A DNA stretch of 9,388 nucleotides from positions 1-9,388 of the forward strand of contig JBCDBL010000143.1 in the NCBI GenBank assembly GCA_039183635.1, read 5' to 3'. The notes beneath the pieces were generated by a model. It did no database searches, was not told the origin of the DNA, and saw nothing but the letters and a program-made list of their open reading frames with translations. This DNA comes from JBCDBL01 sp039183635 (GTDB taxonomy: Bacteria > Pseudomonadota > Alphaproteobacteria > Caulobacterales > Parvularculaceae). How positions within the stretch are numbered: position 1 is the first letter of the stretch; each line of letters starts with the position of its first letter. Below are positions 1 to 7,296 of the stretch, piece after piece. The position numbers and the translations under genes were made by a program.

Positions 1-738
1 ATCGATTGTCCAGTTGTCTGTAGGCGTAAAGCGCAGGGCAAGACGTGCGCCTAAATCTTCTTTATCATTGCCGCGACCAGCAGGGCCGATATTATCAATA
101 AAGCCGTCATCGGCTTGATAAAAAACGGCGCCCCGGGCGGCGGCGTTAGCGCCGAGTGGGACGTTTAGAGATGATTTTACCATACGATGATCGAAGCTGC
201 CGTATTCTGCAACTAAATCTCCGCTGAAAACGTCAGCCGATGGCTTTTTTGTTGTTATGTTTAATGCGCCGCCAAGGGTATTACGGCCAAAAAACGTGCC
301 TTGCGGGCCGCGCAATACTTCTATTCGCTCTATATCGAATAAATTTATGTCGAATGTACGCGTGCTGCTGGATGGCGCGACGTTAAACTCATCGACATAT
401 ATGCCAGCCGTGTTGATGTCGCCACCGAGATTGGTAATCCCCCGTATGCCGAGTCGCGCCCGGCTTCTGTTTCCTGTTTCGATAAAGCCGACATTTGGTG
501 TTTTTAAAGCGTAATCCTGAAGCTCATCGATCCTTTGTATTTCGATGGCTTGTTCATCGAACACCGTAACGGCGATTGGAACGTCCTGGAGCGATTGTTC
601 GCGTTTTTGGGCTGTTACGATGATCGTTTCCGTTGCGCCTGTTTCTTGTTCCTGCGCAAAAATAGGTGCGCTGTAAGTCATTGCGACAACAACAGCGCTA
701 GCGCTTACCGTATAAAAAAGTCTTTTGTCTAGGCGCAT
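1..738 (-). CDS. TonB-dependent outer-membrane receptor, N-terminal part (runs off left edge)
   Basis: This encodes the first 246 residues of an outer-membrane active transporter, open to the window edge without a stop. A signal peptide is visible: a basic start (MRLDKR), a hydrophobic core and a likely cut after Ala28 (IFA|QEQ). A TonB-box-like segment ETIIVTA follows at 37-43. The plug domain (about 48-166) carries QSLQDVPIAVTVF, GIRGI, the hallmark RIEVLRGPQG at 138-147 and FGRNTLGG at 150-157. The first barrel strands begin after about 166. The family takes up scarce or bulky ligands (siderophores, glycans, aromatics, peptides); the ligand here is unknown. The ATG at 738 is preceded by a strong AGGGAGGG ribosome site. 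The gene looks AT-richer than its neighbours, and 7 of its 19 Ile codons are ATA. A putative operator sits just upstream. Family call very sure; ligand unknown. Confidence 0.95.
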   Translation of the reverse strand, partial: MRLDKRLFYTVSASAVVVAMTYSAPIFAQEQETGATETIIVTAQKREQSLQDVPIAVTVFDEQAIEIQRIDELQDYALKTPNVGFIETGNRSRARLGIRGITNLGGDINTAGIYVDEFNVAPSSSTRTFDINLFDIERIEVLRGPQGTFFGRNTLGGALNITTKKPSADVFSGDLVAEYGSFDHRMVKSSLNVPLGANAAARGAVFYQADDGFIDNIGPAGRGNDKEDLGARLALRFTPTDNWTID

Positions 739-757
739 CGGTATCCCTCCCTGTTAT

Positions 758-792
758 ATATAGTATGCTATTTTGATCTTCGCATACTGCTA
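758..792. promoter_or_regulatory. Putative operator A: inverted pair of GCATAC boxes upstream of the receptor
   Basis: The minus-strand box AGCATACTATAT (769 to 758) and the plus-strand box CGCATACTGCTA (781 to 792) form an inverted pair with hexamer cores offset by 19 nt. The proximal box lies about 20 nt from the receptor start and overlaps TATA-like sequence, where repression or activation would act. The stretch 760-775 is identical to 2341-2356 in the next promoter region. The rest of the 739-878 gap shows no convincing terminator or other gene. The regulator is unknown; the call rests only on repetition of the box. Confidence 0.45.
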
Positions 793-878
793 TAACACGT
801 TACTCCTGCGAACGATAACTTGTCACCCTTTACAAAAGGCGATGCGCAAATTTTGAATTATTCAGTTGTATTTTTATC

Positions 879-2252
879 TCATGCAGAAGCTGCCGGCGCG
901 TCTTGTCGCGATGGGGGCGTTGCATTTTGCGCTTCTGCCTTGGCGCTACGCTCTTCAATTGCGTCTTCGACGAATCTGTAGGTTTTCATAAGCAAAATAA
1001 GGCCGCCCACCGAGCAAATGAAGGCTATGACAAAGAACGGTCCCCAACCCACCAATGCGGCCAGAGGGCCCGCGATCGCTGCGCCCAGGGAATATCCCAC
1101 ATACTCCGCGCTTGTTTGAAAAGTGAAATCCGTACCGGCTTGTGCGCGGGACGCCCAGCGAAACCGGGCGGCCATAACTAAAACTTGCGTGGGCGTCGCC
1201 AGCATGCCGAGGCAAAACAGGCTGAAAACAACATATCCTAAAGACTCAACTTTTGTGAAAGCCAGTATTGTCCACGGAATATAGGCCAGAGCCATAAGGA
1301 CGATGCAGATTTGCGCATTGCGTAACGTGTTGAATTTTCGCAGCATCCAGGCGGCGAATAGCGCGCCGACGATTGACCCGCCCGCCGCGCCGATGCCGAC
1401 CACGATGCCGATCTGGGTAAGGCTGAGGCCGAGGTCCACCAGGAACACCGGCATTGTGGTCTGGACGAGTTTCAAGTTCGCCGACATAAAAATAATCAGG
1501 CCGACCAGCAATCCTGTTTCCTTGCGCGTCAGGAAATCTCGGAATGGATAGAAGAAAGACGAGAAAAAGCCTTTTGGATTTGACCGAATGGCGCTGAACC
1601 GCGCGACGTTGCCCTCATCGAATCTTTGTTTGAGTTCGTCTGGTTTCGCCGGCTCTTTGCGCAGCAAAACAGGCAAAGTAAGGGCGACGAACAGAACCGC
1701 CGCCACGGGCATTGTGTATCCCCAGCCGTAGCGGTCGTAAATCGTCATCAGACCGACGGCGATCGCGATCGCCGCGGCGGATCGGCCAAGCTCAATGTAG
1801 GCCGATCCCATACTGCGGTCCTGGGGCTTTATGTTTTCAACCGTATAGGCGTCAGAAGCGACCTGTTGCGTCGCCATTACAAGGCTCGCCAGCACGAACA
1901 TCGCCACCAGCGGCGTCAGATTGCCAGGCTCAGGGTCAATAAAGCTGATGACGATATAAAGAACAAACGCCGCGAGGGTGCACGGAAGAATCCAGCTTTT
2001 GCGATGGCCGAACCGATCATTGCCGTTGTGGTCCACAAGCGGCGACCAAGCCCATCGAAACCAGAACGGCACAAGAATGAGGGACATCATCCACAATTGC
2101 GTCAAGTCGAGGCCGTTTTGACGCAAAATGGCCGGTAGATACGTGATCGACAGATCAATTGGAAATTTGTGCGCCATCGCGAGGCACGCAATCGCGATGA
2201 GGGTTGCATGGTCATGGACCGCGGCTTTGGTTTTGCGGGGGGATGAGGACAT
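879..2252 (-). CDS. MFS transporter, PAT/AmpG-like family
   Basis: A 457-residue inner-membrane carrier with about 12 hydrophobic segments, the usual MFS size. Family signs: an N-terminal helix leading to YLPAILRQNGLDL (38-50); the TM2-3 loop SPLVDHNGNDRFGHRKSWIL (70-89), which resembles the AmpG/PAT version of MFS motif A; and ATQQVASDAYTVE (127-139), equivalent to the AmpG 'SQD..iDAY' segment. A polar linker at 198-235 separates the two six-helix halves, and the tail after about 430 is polar and Ala/Glu-rich. AmpG itself imports muropeptides, and other PAT-like carriers move siderophores or acetyl-CoA, so specificity is not readable. It points the same way as the receptor gene and lies divergent to the hydrolase operon, consistent with inner-membrane passage of the same ligand. 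The start at 2252 has only a weak ribosome site (AAAGA). Family fairly sure; substrate unknown. Confidence 0.85.
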   Translation of the reverse strand: MSSSPRKTKAAVHDHATLIAIACLAMAHKFPIDLSITYLPAILRQNGLDLTQLWMMSLILVPFWFRWAWSPLVDHNGNDRFGHRKSWILPCTLAAFVLYIVISFIDPEPGNLTPLVAMFVLASLVMATQQVASDAYTVENIKPQDRSMGSAYIELGRSAAAIAIAVGLMTIYDRYGWGYTMPVAAVLFVALTLPVLLRKEPAKPDELKQRFDEGNVARFSAIRSNPKGFFSSFFYPFRDFLTRKETGLLVGLIIFMSANLKLVQTTMPVFLVDLGLSLTQIGIVVGIGAAGGSIVGALFAAWMLRKFNTLRNAQICIVLMALAYIPWTILAFTKVESLGYVVFSLFCLGMLATPTQVLVMAARFRWASRAQAGTDFTFQTSAEYVGYSLGAAIAGPLAALVGWGPFFVIAFICSVGGLILLMKTYRFVEDAIEERSAKAEAQNATPPSRQDAPAASA

Positions 2253-2319
2253 AAAGATTCTTTAGGATTTTTTCTGGAGCGCCATTGCCCAACTTACCGA
2301 AAAACAGTAAAACATCTCA

Positions 2320-2350
2320 AAATCGTATGCAAAGAAAAAAATAGTATGCT
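2320..2350. promoter_or_regulatory. Putative operator B: direct pair of GCATAC boxes in the divergent promoter
   Basis: Read on the minus strand, AGCATACTATTT (2350 to 2339) and TGCATACGATTT (2331 to 2320) match at 10 of 12 positions and are offset by exactly 19 nt. They sit between the divergent starts at 2252 and 2411 and so could control both. The first box extends to 2356 to make the 16-nt identity with 760-775. A separate weak dyad, TTAC-N9-GTAA, lies at 2294-2310. No good -35/-10 pair stands out for the plus-strand operon, which would fit an activator-dependent promoter, but this is inference. Confidence 0.45.
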
Positions 2351-2365
2351 ATTTTGTGGTTTTTT

Positions 2366-2386
2366 GGCGGGTGCGATGCGCTCGCC
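2366..2386 (+). promoter_or_regulatory. Hairpin in the 5' leader of the hydrolase mRNA
   Basis: The arm GGCGGGTGC (2366-2374) can pair with GCGCTCGCC (2378-2386): nine consecutive pairs, two of them G-U, around a GAT loop. It lies 24 nt before the start codon of the hydrolase and has a run of T before it rather than after it, so it is not an intrinsic terminator on the plus strand. It may protect the transcript or affect translation. Seen as complementarity only. Confidence 0.35.
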
Positions 2387-2401
2387 GCAAATGACTTCCA
2401 T

Positions 2402-2407
2402 GGAGGA
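2402..2407 (+). promoter_or_regulatory. Ribosome binding site that decides the hydrolase start
   Basis: GGAGGA stands immediately before AAC-ATG at 2411. The reading frame stays open upstream to a TTG at 2354, but that codon overlaps the putative operator region, has no Shine-Dalgarno sequence, and the added 19 residues resemble no signal peptide. The ATG at 2411 is therefore preferred. A short TTCC (2396-2399)/GGAA (2405-2408) complementarity could partly mask the site. Confidence 0.75.
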
Positions 2408-2410
2408 AAC

Positions 2411-4471
2411 ATGATTAGAGCGCTGGAAATCACAGAGCGCAACGTGGTGTTGGGCGGAGCGTCCTTTGGCGACAAGGGGGCATATGAAAAAATTACAGGT
2501 TTTGCTTATTTCGAATTCGATCCGGCATCGCCGGCGAATAAAAATATTTTCGATCTCGATAAAGCCTCGACGAATAACCGCGGTATGGTTGAGGCGCGTT
2601 CGAACTTTTATGTTCTGCAGCCTGTCGAGCCGAAACATCGCGCCGGCGTCGGCGTTATGGAGGTCGTGAACCGCGGCAACAAAACGCTGTTCAACAAGTT
2701 GAACCGGTGGAAGCCTTCCGCGGAACATATCGCCGTTACGCAAAAAGGCGGCGCCCGGGGCGGCGTGCCCCTTGAGGTGGGGTGCATGCCCCACGACCCG
2801 GATGAAATTGAACTTTTCGGCGATACCTGGTTGATGCGCCAGGGTTACACTGTCATATGGGTCGGTTGGGAAGCGGATATTCTGCCTAACGACCATCAAA
2901 TGTATTTTGAGGCCCCGGCAGCGGAAGGGGTGACAGGCCTCGTTCGCAATTTGGCGCTGGTTCCCCAGGGCGCGAAGACGATACCCATCGGTCAATGGGG
3001 CACGCGGCCCCATCCCGCCGCCAATCCGGACGATCCGACGCTTGAGCTTGTTCGCCAGGACCCGAATACAAAAAACGGCGATCAGGCGGAAACTGTAATC
3101 CCGCGTGACCGGTGGACATTCGCCCGTGAAAGCGAGGGCGGGGAAATCGTTCCCGATCCTACTTATATTTACTGCGCTGACGGGTTCGAGGGCGGCGTGT
3201 ACCGTCTCGTATACGAGTCTGAAAATCCGCCGATTTTCGGTCTCGGTTTCGCCGCGATCCGCGATATGGCGTCGTACGCCAAATATCATGATGACTGTCC
3301 GTTCCCCGTGGACATGGCGATAACCATCGGTCGATCCCAAACCGGACGTTTTCAACTTGACTATTTGTATTCCGGCGTGAACGGCGATGAGGCCGGACGC
3401 AAGGGGCTGGACGGCGTTATGCCGCATACGGGTGGTGCGGGCAGAGGCAGTTTCAATGTGCGCTTCGGGCAACCAACAACGGGGTGCAACCACTTCGCTG
3501 CGACGCTTTTTCCGGTCGATATGTTTCCGTTTACGGCGGAAGTGCAAACGGACCCCTTTACGGGGCGGTCTGCGGGGCTTTACGACAAGAACGACCCGGA
3601 GCATTTGCCGAAAGTCTTCCACGTGAACACAGGCTGGGAATACTGGGCGCGTGCTAATTCTTTGCTGCACACCTCCATAGACGGCGAGCGGGATTCCCCC
3701 GAAGCGTCCCACGAGCGCCACTATTATTTTTCCGGAACGCAGCATTCGGTTGAAATGACCCCTTTTCCGCCGAAGGAGGATACGCGCTTGCCGGAAAGCC
3801 TGATCTATCGTGGCAATTTCCAAGACTATCATTTCGCCCTGCGCCAGCTTGTGGTGCACATGGTGAACTGGATTCGCGACGGTAAACAGCCTCCGGAAAG
3901 CAGGGTTCCGAAATACGCGAACGATGACATCGTACATCCAGATGACATGTCTTTTCCTGACATTCGCCATATGGGGCGGCCGGGCGATGCTGATTTTTAC
4001 GAGGCCTGGGTTATGGATTACGGCCCGCGGTTTTATGATGAGGGCGTTATCGATAATGAGCCGCCAAAGCTTTCCGGCCAGTCCTACCCGAGCTTTGTCT
4101 CCAAGACGGACGCTTATGGAAACGAGGTCGCCGGCATTCCTACGCTGGAATTGGTCGCGCCTTTGGCGACCTACACCCCCTGGCGCCGGTACGATTACCC
4201 GAACAGCTTTACGATGTTGACGGATGCTTTCACCGGTGCCGTCGTTCCCTTTCCCAGGACCGCCGCGGAAAAGGAGAAATTCGGCGACCCCCGCCCGGCG
4301 CTCGACGTGCTTTACGCCTCAAAAGACGATTATCTTGCAAAAGCCCGGGACGCTGCGCAAAAATTGGTCGACCAAGGGTATCTCTTGAAGGGCGATGTTG
4401 ACGACGCCGTGGGTGTACAGAGCGATATCTGGGATTGGATCATGTCCCGTCCGGACTATTCCGACGCGTAA
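2411..4471 (+). CDS. Alpha/beta-hydrolase domain protein (large, GRSQTG type)
   Basis: A 686-residue protein resembling the large uncharacterised alpha/beta-hydrolase group (ABhydrolase_10-like, PF20091). The nucleophile elbow is GRSQTG with Ser309, followed by RFQLDYLYSGVN, typical of the group. His445 in SGTQH is the likely catalytic histidine; Glu410 in GWEYWARANSLLHT is a candidate acid or structural residue. The N-terminal 250 residues form the family's extended beta-rich part (for example VMEVVNRGNK, 83-91, and YTVIWVGW, 146-153). No signal peptide or membrane segment is seen, so it is probably cytoplasmic. The family is presumed to hydrolyse esters or similar acyl bonds, but substrates are mostly unknown. 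It heads a plus-strand unit: the C45 enzyme follows after 55 nt and the peptide transporter after that. The open antisense frame across it is a shadow. Confidence 0.88.
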   Translation: MIRALEITERNVVLGGASFGDKGAYEKITGFAYFEFDPASPANKNIFDLDKASTNNRGMVEARSNFYVLQPVEPKHRAGVGVMEVVNRGNKTLFNKLNRWKPSAEHIAVTQKGGARGGVPLEVGCMPHDPDEIELFGDTWLMRQGYTVIWVGWEADILPNDHQMYFEAPAAEGVTGLVRNLALVPQGAKTIPIGQWGTRPHPAANPDDPTLELVRQDPNTKNGDQAETVIPRDRWTFARESEGGEIVPDPTYIYCADGFEGGVYRLVYESENPPIFGLGFAAIRDMASYAKYHDDCPFPVDMAITIGRSQTGRFQLDYLYSGVNGDEAGRKGLDGVMPHTGGAGRGSFNVRFGQPTTGCNHFAATLFPVDMFPFTAEVQTDPFTGRSAGLYDKNDPEHLPKVFHVNTGWEYWARANSLLHTSIDGERDSPEASHERHYYFSGTQHSVEMTPFPPKEDTRLPESLIYRGNFQDYHFALRQLVVHMVNWIRDGKQPPESRVPKYANDDIVHPDDMSFPDIRHMGRPGDADFYEAWVMDYGPRFYDEGVIDNEPPKLSGQSYPSFVSKTDAYGNEVAGIPTLELVAPLATYTPWRRYDYPNSFTMLTDAFTGAVVPFPRTAAEKEKFGDPRPALDVLYASKDDYLAKARDAAQKLVDQGYLLKGDVDDAVGVQSDIWDWIMSRPDYSDA

Positions 4472-4474
4472 CAC

Positions 4475-4497
4475 GCGCGCCGCCATGAAAGGCGCGC
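4475..4497 (+). other. GC-rich intercistronic hairpin
   Basis: GCGCGCC (4475-4481) and GGCGCGC (4491-4497) are perfectly complementary around a 9-nt loop, three bases after the hydrolase stop codon. No T-run follows, so it is unlikely to end transcription by itself. It could protect the 3' end of the hydrolase message or tune expression between the two genes. Confidence 0.4.
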
Positions 4498-4526
4498 CAG
4501 AGGCGTAATGAAGGGGTAAGGCAAGC

Positions 4527-5654
4527 ATGCGCACGCAAGACATGCCGATCGTGCTTTTAAGCGGAGGGCCGGAAGAGCGCGGTCGCCGGCACGGGGAGAT
4601 GTTTAAGGATGCGATCGCCAGGATCATCGACACCCAGGCCCGCCAACTCGCCGGCCCGGGCGAAGACGATTATCTTCGCGCCGCCCACAGAGAAAAATCA
4701 GAATTCCTTGAACAGTGTCATTTCGAGGCCGCAATCGAGGAATGGGCCCCTGAAGTTCTTGCTGAAATAACGGGGATCGCCGAAGGCGCCGGCGTCGACA
4801 GGGATGAGATTCTTTTTCTCAACTTCGGCGACGAGCAGTGGTGTTACGCCGCCGCGCGGGAAGCGAGCGCCAACGGCGGCACATGCACGAGCTTCGGCGT
4901 TGCGGGCCAAAGCGAGGTTCCCACACTGTCTGGTCAGAACATGGATATCGGCCTGTGGCTTGAAGGTTTCCAGACGCTGTTCCGTATAAAGCATGAGACG
5001 GAAGATGCGTATGCATTGGTTTTAAGCCATCCCGGATATATCGGCCTGTGCGGCGTCAATACGGCGCCGATCGGGATTGCGTGTAACGCTCTGATGACCC
5101 TTAAAGCGCGAAACGAAGGGCTTCCGGTCTCGTTCATCGTTCGTAAGTTTTTGTCCTGTCTGGATTTTGACGAAGCCGTCTCATTCCTTAAAACGGCGCC
5201 GCACGCCACCGGGCAAAATTACCTGATTTCATCATCGCGCGAGGTGCGCTCTTTTGAAGCGTCCGCCGGTCGCGTGGAGGAGTATCGACCGGATGCGGAC
5301 GGACGGCGCGTATTTCATTCCAACCACCCTCTCGTAAATGGCGATCTCAGCAAGGTTGTCCGCCAGCCTTACGCTTTGGCGAGCACCCATGCGCGCCTGG
5401 CGTCGATTGCAGGGCGGCTTGGCCGTCAAACGTCGCGCATAGAGGTTGAAGACGTAAAGGCCGCGCTCAGCGCCCATGACGATCCGGCGTGTCCCGTTTC
5501 CCGCTTGGGTGACGATCGCGATAGTCTCATTGGGTATACATTCGGCTCTGTTATTTATGAGTTGACTGATAAGCCGAAGATGCATGTCGCGGCAGGACCG
5601 CCTTGTCGGACGGATTGGATCGAGGTCGGCATTAATCCAGACACACCATATTAA
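4527..5654 (+). CDS. C45-family Ntn hydrolase / acyltransferase (isopenicillin-N acyltransferase-like)
   Basis: A 375-residue protein resembling the acyl-CoA:6-aminopenicillanate acyltransferase family (peptidase family C45, PF03417-like). Visible signatures: the N-terminal LSGGPEERGRRHGE (11-24), where the family has 'GxPYERGxqhG'; NGGTCTSFG (116-124), with Cys120 as expected self-cleavage point and nucleophile; SGQNMDIG (135-142); NTAPIGIACNAL (178-189); and the typical HSNHPLV (264-270). Members mature by self-cleavage just before the Cys into alpha and beta chains and cleave or transfer amide-linked acyl groups. Here the residue before Cys is Thr; fungal AAT has Gly. No signal peptide, so probably cytoplasmic. 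It lies between a hydrolase and a peptide transporter (11-nt gap to the latter), so an amidase role on an imported compound is more likely than antibiotic synthesis. AAGGGGTAAGG precedes the ATG at 4527. Family sure, reaction inferred. Confidence 0.88.
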   Translation: MRTQDMPIVLLSGGPEERGRRHGEMFKDAIARIIDTQARQLAGPGEDDYLRAAHREKSEFLEQCHFEAAIEEWAPEVLAEITGIAEGAGVDRDEILFLNFGDEQWCYAAAREASANGGTCTSFGVAGQSEVPTLSGQNMDIGLWLEGFQTLFRIKHETEDAYALVLSHPGYIGLCGVNTAPIGIACNALMTLKARNEGLPVSFIVRKFLSCLDFDEAVSFLKTAPHATGQNYLISSSREVRSFEASAGRVEEYRPDADGRRVFHSNHPLVNGDLSKVVRQPYALASTHARLASIAGRLGRQTSRIEVEDVKAALSAHDDPACPVSRLGDDRDSLIGYTFGSVIYELTDKPKMHVAAGPPCRTDWIEVGINPDTPY

Positions 5655-5665
5655 AAAGGTGTCCT

Positions 5666-7219
5666 ATGATATCGATCGCCGATGAGAACACTGCAAAACC
5701 GCCGACCTTGAAAGAGGTTTTCGCAGGTCACCCAAAAGGGGTGTATCTGATTGCGGTCGTTGAAGTGTGGGAGCGATTCAGTTTCTACGGCATGCGCGGC
5801 CTGCTCGTGCTGTTTCTAACAGCTGCCGTCATGAACGGCGGCTTCGGGTGGTCGCCGGGCCAGGCTCTGCGGTTTTACGGGGCGTACATTTCGCTCGTAT
5901 ATGTCGCCGCCATTGTCGGGGGTTACCTTGCTGACAATTTTATCGGTCCGCGGCGATCGCTGGTGATCGGCGCATTGCTGATGTCCGTCGGCCATTTCCT
6001 AATGGCTGGCCCCGTCGCATTTCCGTGGTTGATCGGGCAAATTTACCAGGAGCCTGTTTTATCCGTATTGCACAGTCAGTCGGTTATGCCGCTGGGCGGC
6101 TTGTCTCTGTCAGCGGAGCAAATGATCATGCTCCAAGGCGTTCTGGCGGACGCAAAGGCTGCGTCAGGGTATGATGTGTCCATGGCGGCGGCCAGCTTCG
6201 GTTATCTTTCCATGAGTTACAGCTTTTACGCGGCGACTGGCCTCATTATTCTGGGAACGGGCTTTTTCAAGCCGAGCAGCTATGCGCTTCTCGGCCGTCT
6301 TTATAAAGACACCGATCCGCGCCGGGAGAACGGGGTCTTTTTGTTTCAAATCGCGGTGAATTTCGGCGCTGTCACGGCTGGCCTTGTGGCGGGGGGTATC
6401 GGCGAGACCTATGGGTGGCATCTCGGTTTTACCGTCGCCGGCGTTGGCATGGTGATCGGAACCATCATTTATATGGGCTTTCAAAACCGCTACCTTGGAT
6501 CGATCCCCCATACGCCGCCGGCGAAAATATATAAAAAGCAGTCAACGGAACGCATACCGCTGAGCGATGTGGAAAAGAACCGCTTGACTGTGATTGCGCT
6601 GATGGGACTTATCAGCGCCCTTTATTGGCTCGCGGCTGAACAGTATGGCGGGCTGCTCAACCTGTATGCGGAGGGTAAAACGGACCGCATGGTCGGGGCT
6701 TTTGAGATTCCGGCGACGTGGTTTCAGTCGTTGAACCCTTTCTTTATCGTCGCGCTCACCCCTGCGGCGATGATCATTTGGAGCGGCGTCGGGCGTCATA
6801 TCACGCCGCCGACAAAGTTCGCCTTCGGGTTTGTTTTCACTGCGGTTGGTTTTTTCCTGATGGCCGGCGCGTTCCAGGAAGCGGCGACGTCCGTTGACCA
6901 GCGCAGCTCTGCTTTGTGGCTGGTGGGGGCGTATCTTTTCGTAACCCTCGGCGAGTTGTGCATACTGTCTATCGGGATGAATATGGTGAACTCGCTGGCG
7001 CCGTTGCGCATGCTGAGTTCTGTATTGGCGTTCTGGTTTCTGTGTACGGCCCTTGGCAACTACGGCAGCGGCGTTGTCGGCGCCATGACTGAAACGCTTC
7101 CCGATATCGTCATTTTCCTGGGGATTGCGGCCGCCTGTCTGGCGGCGGCGGCTGTGCTGTTCGTCGGGGCGCGATGGTGGTCGCGTTTCGTCCACGCCGA
7201 TGAGGCGCGCACGCAGTAG
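5666..7219 (+). CDS. POT/PTR2-family proton-coupled peptide transporter
   Basis: A 517-residue inner-membrane symporter of the POT (PTR2) branch of the MFS. Key signs: ExxERFxFYGMRGLLVLFL with Glu33, Glu36 and Arg37, the conserved proton/peptide-binding motif; GGYLADNFIGPRRS (85-98); the second PTR2 signature FFKPSSYALLGRLY (200-213); EQYGGLLNLYAEGKTDR (325-341); FEIPATWFQSLNP (346-358); and ELCILSIGMNMVNSLAP (430-446). Members import di- and tripeptides or peptide-like compounds with protons. Between the third and fourth helices, about 115-185, there is roughly 60 residues more than in compact bacterial POTs, predicted to face the periplasm. The canonical Asn after FFKP is replaced by Ser. 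AAAAAGG precedes the ATG, only 11 nt after the C45 gene, so the two are surely co-transcribed. It probably feeds the C45 enzyme an amide substrate (inference). Confidence 0.93.
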   Translation: MISIADENTAKPPTLKEVFAGHPKGVYLIAVVEVWERFSFYGMRGLLVLFLTAAVMNGGFGWSPGQALRFYGAYISLVYVAAIVGGYLADNFIGPRRSLVIGALLMSVGHFLMAGPVAFPWLIGQIYQEPVLSVLHSQSVMPLGGLSLSAEQMIMLQGVLADAKAASGYDVSMAAASFGYLSMSYSFYAATGLIILGTGFFKPSSYALLGRLYKDTDPRRENGVFLFQIAVNFGAVTAGLVAGGIGETYGWHLGFTVAGVGMVIGTIIYMGFQNRYLGSIPHTPPAKIYKKQSTERIPLSDVEKNRLTVIALMGLISALYWLAAEQYGGLLNLYAEGKTDRMVGAFEIPATWFQSLNPFFIVALTPAAMIIWSGVGRHITPPTKFAFGFVFTAVGFFLMAGAFQEAATSVDQRSSALWLVGAYLFVTLGELCILSIGMNMVNSLAPLRMLSSVLAFWFLCTALGNYGSGVVGAMTETLPDIVIFLGIAAACLAAAAVLFVGARWWSRFVHADEARTQ

Positions 7220-7277
7220 GGTTTAAAATAGTGCATCGAAAGGCGAAGGGTTTACTGGTTTGTAGGGTGAAAGTTCT

Positions 7278-7296
7278 TGCGATTCAATAAATCGCA
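7278..7296 (+). other. Stem-loop in the gap after the peptide transporter
   Basis: TGCGATT (7278-7284) and AATCGCA (7290-7296) are perfectly complementary around a CAATA loop. The sequence after it is AT-rich but has no T-run, so a terminator for the preceding operon is only possible. Its right arm overlaps the first box of operator C, so it may instead be part of a protein-binding site. Nothing else like a terminator was seen between 7220 and 7277. Confidence 0.3.

Noticed and set aside
805..878. A terminator for the MFS transporter gene in the gap before the receptor
   Set aside because: Only a five-pair CCTTT/AAAGG stem and a short TGAATAATTCA dyad are present, neither followed by a T-run on the minus strand; read-through into the receptor gene cannot be excluded.
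2262..2285. A seven-codon minus-strand ORF (MALQKKS) just before the transporter start, as a leader peptide
   Set aside because: It has no convincing ribosome site and no attenuator structure around it; frames this short are expected by chance.
2354..2410. TTG start giving a 19-residue longer hydrolase
   Set aside because: It has no ribosome site, overlaps the end of the repeated 16-nt box, and the extension resembles no signal peptide; the ATG at 2411 has GGAGGA in front.
2294..3970. A 558-codon open frame on the minus strand opposite the hydrolase gene
   Set aside because: It runs across a well-supported conserved protein. Its translation is rich in Arg, His and Val with no recognisable domain, and it has the look of an antisense shadow created by codon bias.
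879..5654. A beta-lactam resistance or penicillin-making locus, because of the AmpG-like carrier and the penicillin-acyltransferase-like enzyme
   Set aside because: Neither family is specific for beta-lactams. There is no beta-lactamase, AmpR, isopenicillin synthase or peptide synthetase here, and the remaining genes point to CoA-linked acyl metabolism.
6542..7195. A 217-codon minus-strand frame opposite the peptide transporter
   Set aside because: It is a highly Arg/Gln/His-rich translation without domains, antisense to a conserved transporter.
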